From contig CAMPKG010000037.1 in assembly GCA_946887085.1 (NCBI GenBank), positions 1-15,038 on the forward strand: a stretch of 15,038 nt of DNA. The letters run 5' to 3'. A model generated the notes under the pieces. The model did not search any database and had not been told where the DNA came from. It was given only the letters and a program-made list of their open reading frames with translations. Shown here one piece after another: positions 13,706 through 15,038 of this stretch. Numbering within the stretch: position 1 is the first letter of the stretch; each line of letters opens with the position of its first letter. A program made the translations under genes and the position numbers. The stretch is from an uncultured Sphingobacteriales bacterium (GTDB taxonomy: Bacteria; Bacteroidota; Bacteroidia; Chitinophagales; Chitinophagaceae).

Positions 13706-14827
13706 TTATACGCCAACCATAAGCGGCATCAGCAGCATCAGCACCTCCTCGTTATCACCTTTTTCCATCGGGCGGAAGATTCCGGCACGTGTTGGTGTGC
13801 TTAGTTCGACCTGTACTTCTGCGCCATCAAGGTTGTTCAACAACTCTATGAGCAGCTTGGCGTTGAATGCGATCTTCATATCCTCGCCTGAATATTGGCA
13901 GCTCAGTGTCTCCTTGCCTTCATAAGAGAAGTCGATATCCTGTGCGCTCAGCGTAAGCGAGTTGCCATTGATATCAAGCACTGCCTGGTTAGTAGTTTTG
14001 TTGGCAAATATGCTGATACGACGCAGGGCGCTGATAAAATCGGCCCTGTTGATCGTGAGCTTGTAAGGATTGTCTGCGGGTATCACCGATTTGTACGGCG
14101 GGAACGTCGCGTCGATCAGCCGACAGCTCATGCTCATTTTGTTGCTGCTGATGAACAGGTGGCTGTTGTTGTAAGACAGTTGCAGCTGTGTTTCATCGGC
14201 CGGCAGTGTACCTTTCAGTTGCTGCAGTGGTTTCTTTGGTACGATGAAGCCTTTCTGGCCACCACTGGTTATGTCTGTTCTCTTGAACTGCACCAACCTG
14301 TGGGCATCGGTAGAAACGAACGTAATGCCGTCTTTGCCCAGTTCGAAGAACACACCCGTCATTTGCGGGCGGAGTGTATCGTTGCTGACAGCGAACAAAG
14401 TTTTATTGATACTCTCTATCAACGCGATAGAAGGAATATTAAAAGAGGTTGTATCAACCGGAGCAGGCTCTTTTGGGAAGTCATCGGCTTTCTCGCCACC
14501 TATTTTATACTTACCCACATCGCTCGACATTTCTATCGAAAGGTCTTGCTCGTTGATATTGAACGTGATAGGCTGTTCCGGCAGGTTTTTTAAATACTCT
14601 GTCAAAATTTTTGACGGGATACAGATCCTGCCATCACCCTGCGCATCGTTCACATCCATTTGCACCTGCATCATGGTCTCCAGGTCGGTGGCGGTGAGCG
14701 TTAACGTATTGCCTTTCAGTTCAAAAAGAAAATCTTCAAGGACGGAAAGTACGGTGTTGGCGCTGATAACGCCGCTTATCTGCTGCAGGTTTTTCAGAAG
14801 TGCGGTGGATGTAACGATAAAACGCAT
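13706..14827 (-). CDS. dnaN: DNA polymerase III beta subunit (sliding clamp)
   Basis: Ring-forming processivity clamp that holds the replicative polymerase and other partners on DNA. The 373-aa protein has the normal clamp length and three-domain layout. It begins MRFIVTSTALLKNLQQISGVI and shows clamp signatures such as LTATDLE, GRICIPSKIL, FVSTDAHRLV, FIVPKKPL and the C-terminal LLMPLMVGV tail, which forms part of the partner-binding pocket. The start is supported by a TAnnTTTG element 20 nt upstream. It stands alone on the minus strand within the window: dnaA and recF are not next to it here, and it converges on the response regulator through a shared terminator. A DnaA box lies 54 bp before its ATG. 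Confidence 0.97.
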   Translation of the reverse strand: MRFIVTSTALLKNLQQISGVISANTVLSVLEDFLFELKGNTLTLTATDLETMMQVQMDVNDAQGDGRICIPSKILTEYLKNLPEQPITFNINEQDLSIEMSSDVGKYKIGGEKADDFPKEPAPVDTTSFNIPSIALIESINKTLFAVSNDTLRPQMTGVFFELGKDGITFVSTDAHRLVQFKRTDITSGGQKGFIVPKKPLQQLKGTLPADETQLQLSYNNSHLFISSNKMSMSCRLIDATFPPYKSVIPADNPYKLTINRADFISALRRISIFANKTTNQAVLDINGNSLTLSAQDIDFSYEGKETLSCQYSGEDMKIAFNAKLLIELLNNLDGAEVQVELSTPTRAGIFRPMEKGDNEEVLMLLMPLMVGV

Positions 14828-14846
14828 TGGAAATGACTGTTTGAGA

Positions 14847-14854
14847 CAAAGATA
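14847..14854 (-). promoter_or_regulatory. Bacteroidota -7 promoter element for dnaN
   Basis: The minus strand reads TATCTTTG, an exact TAnnTTTG match, with its last base 20 nt from the dnaN ATG. A minus-strand TTTG lies 10 bp further upstream (14865-14868), closer than the usual -33 distance. Confidence 0.6.
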
Positions 14855-14880
14855 AACGTTTGAGCAAATTATGGGTAGGG

Positions 14881-14889
14881 TGTGGATAA
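14881..14889 (-). promoter_or_regulatory. Perfect DnaA box upstream of dnaN
   Basis: The minus strand reads TTATCCACA, the consensus high-affinity DnaA-binding nonamer, 54 bp upstream of the dnaN start and about 27 bp upstream of its -7 element. It is the only perfect copy noticed in the window, so it looks like a regulatory site rather than an origin cluster. Binding is inferred from the consensus only. Confidence 0.5.
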
Positions 14890-14981
14890 ATGAAAATCAG
14901 GCACATTTTTTTAGGTTAAAAACTTTGCAGATTGTGTTTGTGGCCATGCCGGGGTTGATATTTTGATGCCAGCGGAATGGC

Positions 14982-14989
14982 TATGTTTG
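14982..14989 (+). promoter_or_regulatory. Possible promoter for a plus-strand gene beyond the right edge
   Basis: TATGTTTG is an exact TAnnTTTG match pointing rightwards, with a TTTG at 14962-14965 (16-bp gap). An ATG occurs at 15033, 44 nt downstream, but the window ends at 15038, so no coding region can be judged. Otherwise 14890-15038 shows no supported gene on either strand. Confidence 0.25.
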
Positions 14990-15038
14990 TTAATACATTT
15001 TTTGAGAACCAAAGCCGGCATAAACTCTGAGCATGCTA

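Noticed and set aside
14511..14519. TTACCCACA resembling a second DnaA box
   Set aside because: One mismatch to the consensus and located inside dnaN coding for a conserved-looking peptide, so probably chance.
13895..14593. Long plus-strand open frame (232 codons) opposite dnaN
   Set aside because: It lies wholly antisense to the confident dnaN gene, shows no recognisable domain, and is explained by codon bias of the opposite strand.
14890..15038. Possible end of a minus-strand gene entering from the right edge
   Set aside because: One minus-strand frame is open for about 40 codons, but the translation has no recognisable features and no support.
14828..15038. Replication origin next to dnaN
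   Set aside because: Only one DnaA box and no clear AT-rich unwinding repeats or dnaA gene; insufficient for an origin call.

Overview
The window looks like core chromosome of a Bacteroidota bacterium, most likely a Chitinophagaceae-type genome. This rests on three things: perfect or near-perfect TAnnTTTG promoter elements just upstream of several genes, the absence of GGAGG-like ribosome binding sites before the starts, and the gene families present. GC content is moderate by eye and does not change visibly along the window. No tRNA, rRNA, insertion sequence, CRISPR array or prophage was seen, so this reads as ordinary housekeeping and cell-envelope DNA rather than an accessory island. I found no convincing new multi-gene system. 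The more unusual points are small-scale ones.

Layout. Positions 1-2583 (+) hold an NtrY-like membrane histidine kinase whose 5' end lies outside the window. It runs tail to tail into a minus-strand pair: a dipeptide epimerase (4657-3623) followed by murB (3598-2585), both linked to peptidoglycan metabolism. Divergent from the epimerase is a plus-strand pair, an ArnT/PMT-like lipid-linked sugar transferase (4700-6328) and, 1 nt later, a YafV/Nit2-type omega-amidase (6330-7115). Next come an MMPL/RND-type transporter (7189-9537) and an Scs7/FA2H-type fatty acid 2-hydroxylase (9584-10204). The hydroxylase overlaps by 4 bp, tail to tail, a minus-strand pair: pirin (11573-10854) and a NudL-like CoA diphosphatase (10851-10201).

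Divergent from pirin is a plus-strand pair: a secreted MORN/YwqK-repeat protein (11736-12488) and an NtrC-family response regulator (12490-13650) that lacks the usual C-terminal HTH. A perfect 21-bp inverted repeat with a GAAA loop covers the regulator's last codons and stop, and should terminate both this operon and the convergent dnaN (14827-13706). Upstream of dnaN are a TAnnTTTG element and a perfect DnaA box.

Functionally the window mixes envelope work (murB, epimerase, glycosyltransferase, MMPL transporter, lipid hydroxylase, secreted repeat protein), metabolite housekeeping (omega-amidase, CoA diphosphatase, pirin), two-component signalling at both ends (a kinase and a regulator about 10 kb apart, neither with an adjacent partner) and the replication clamp.
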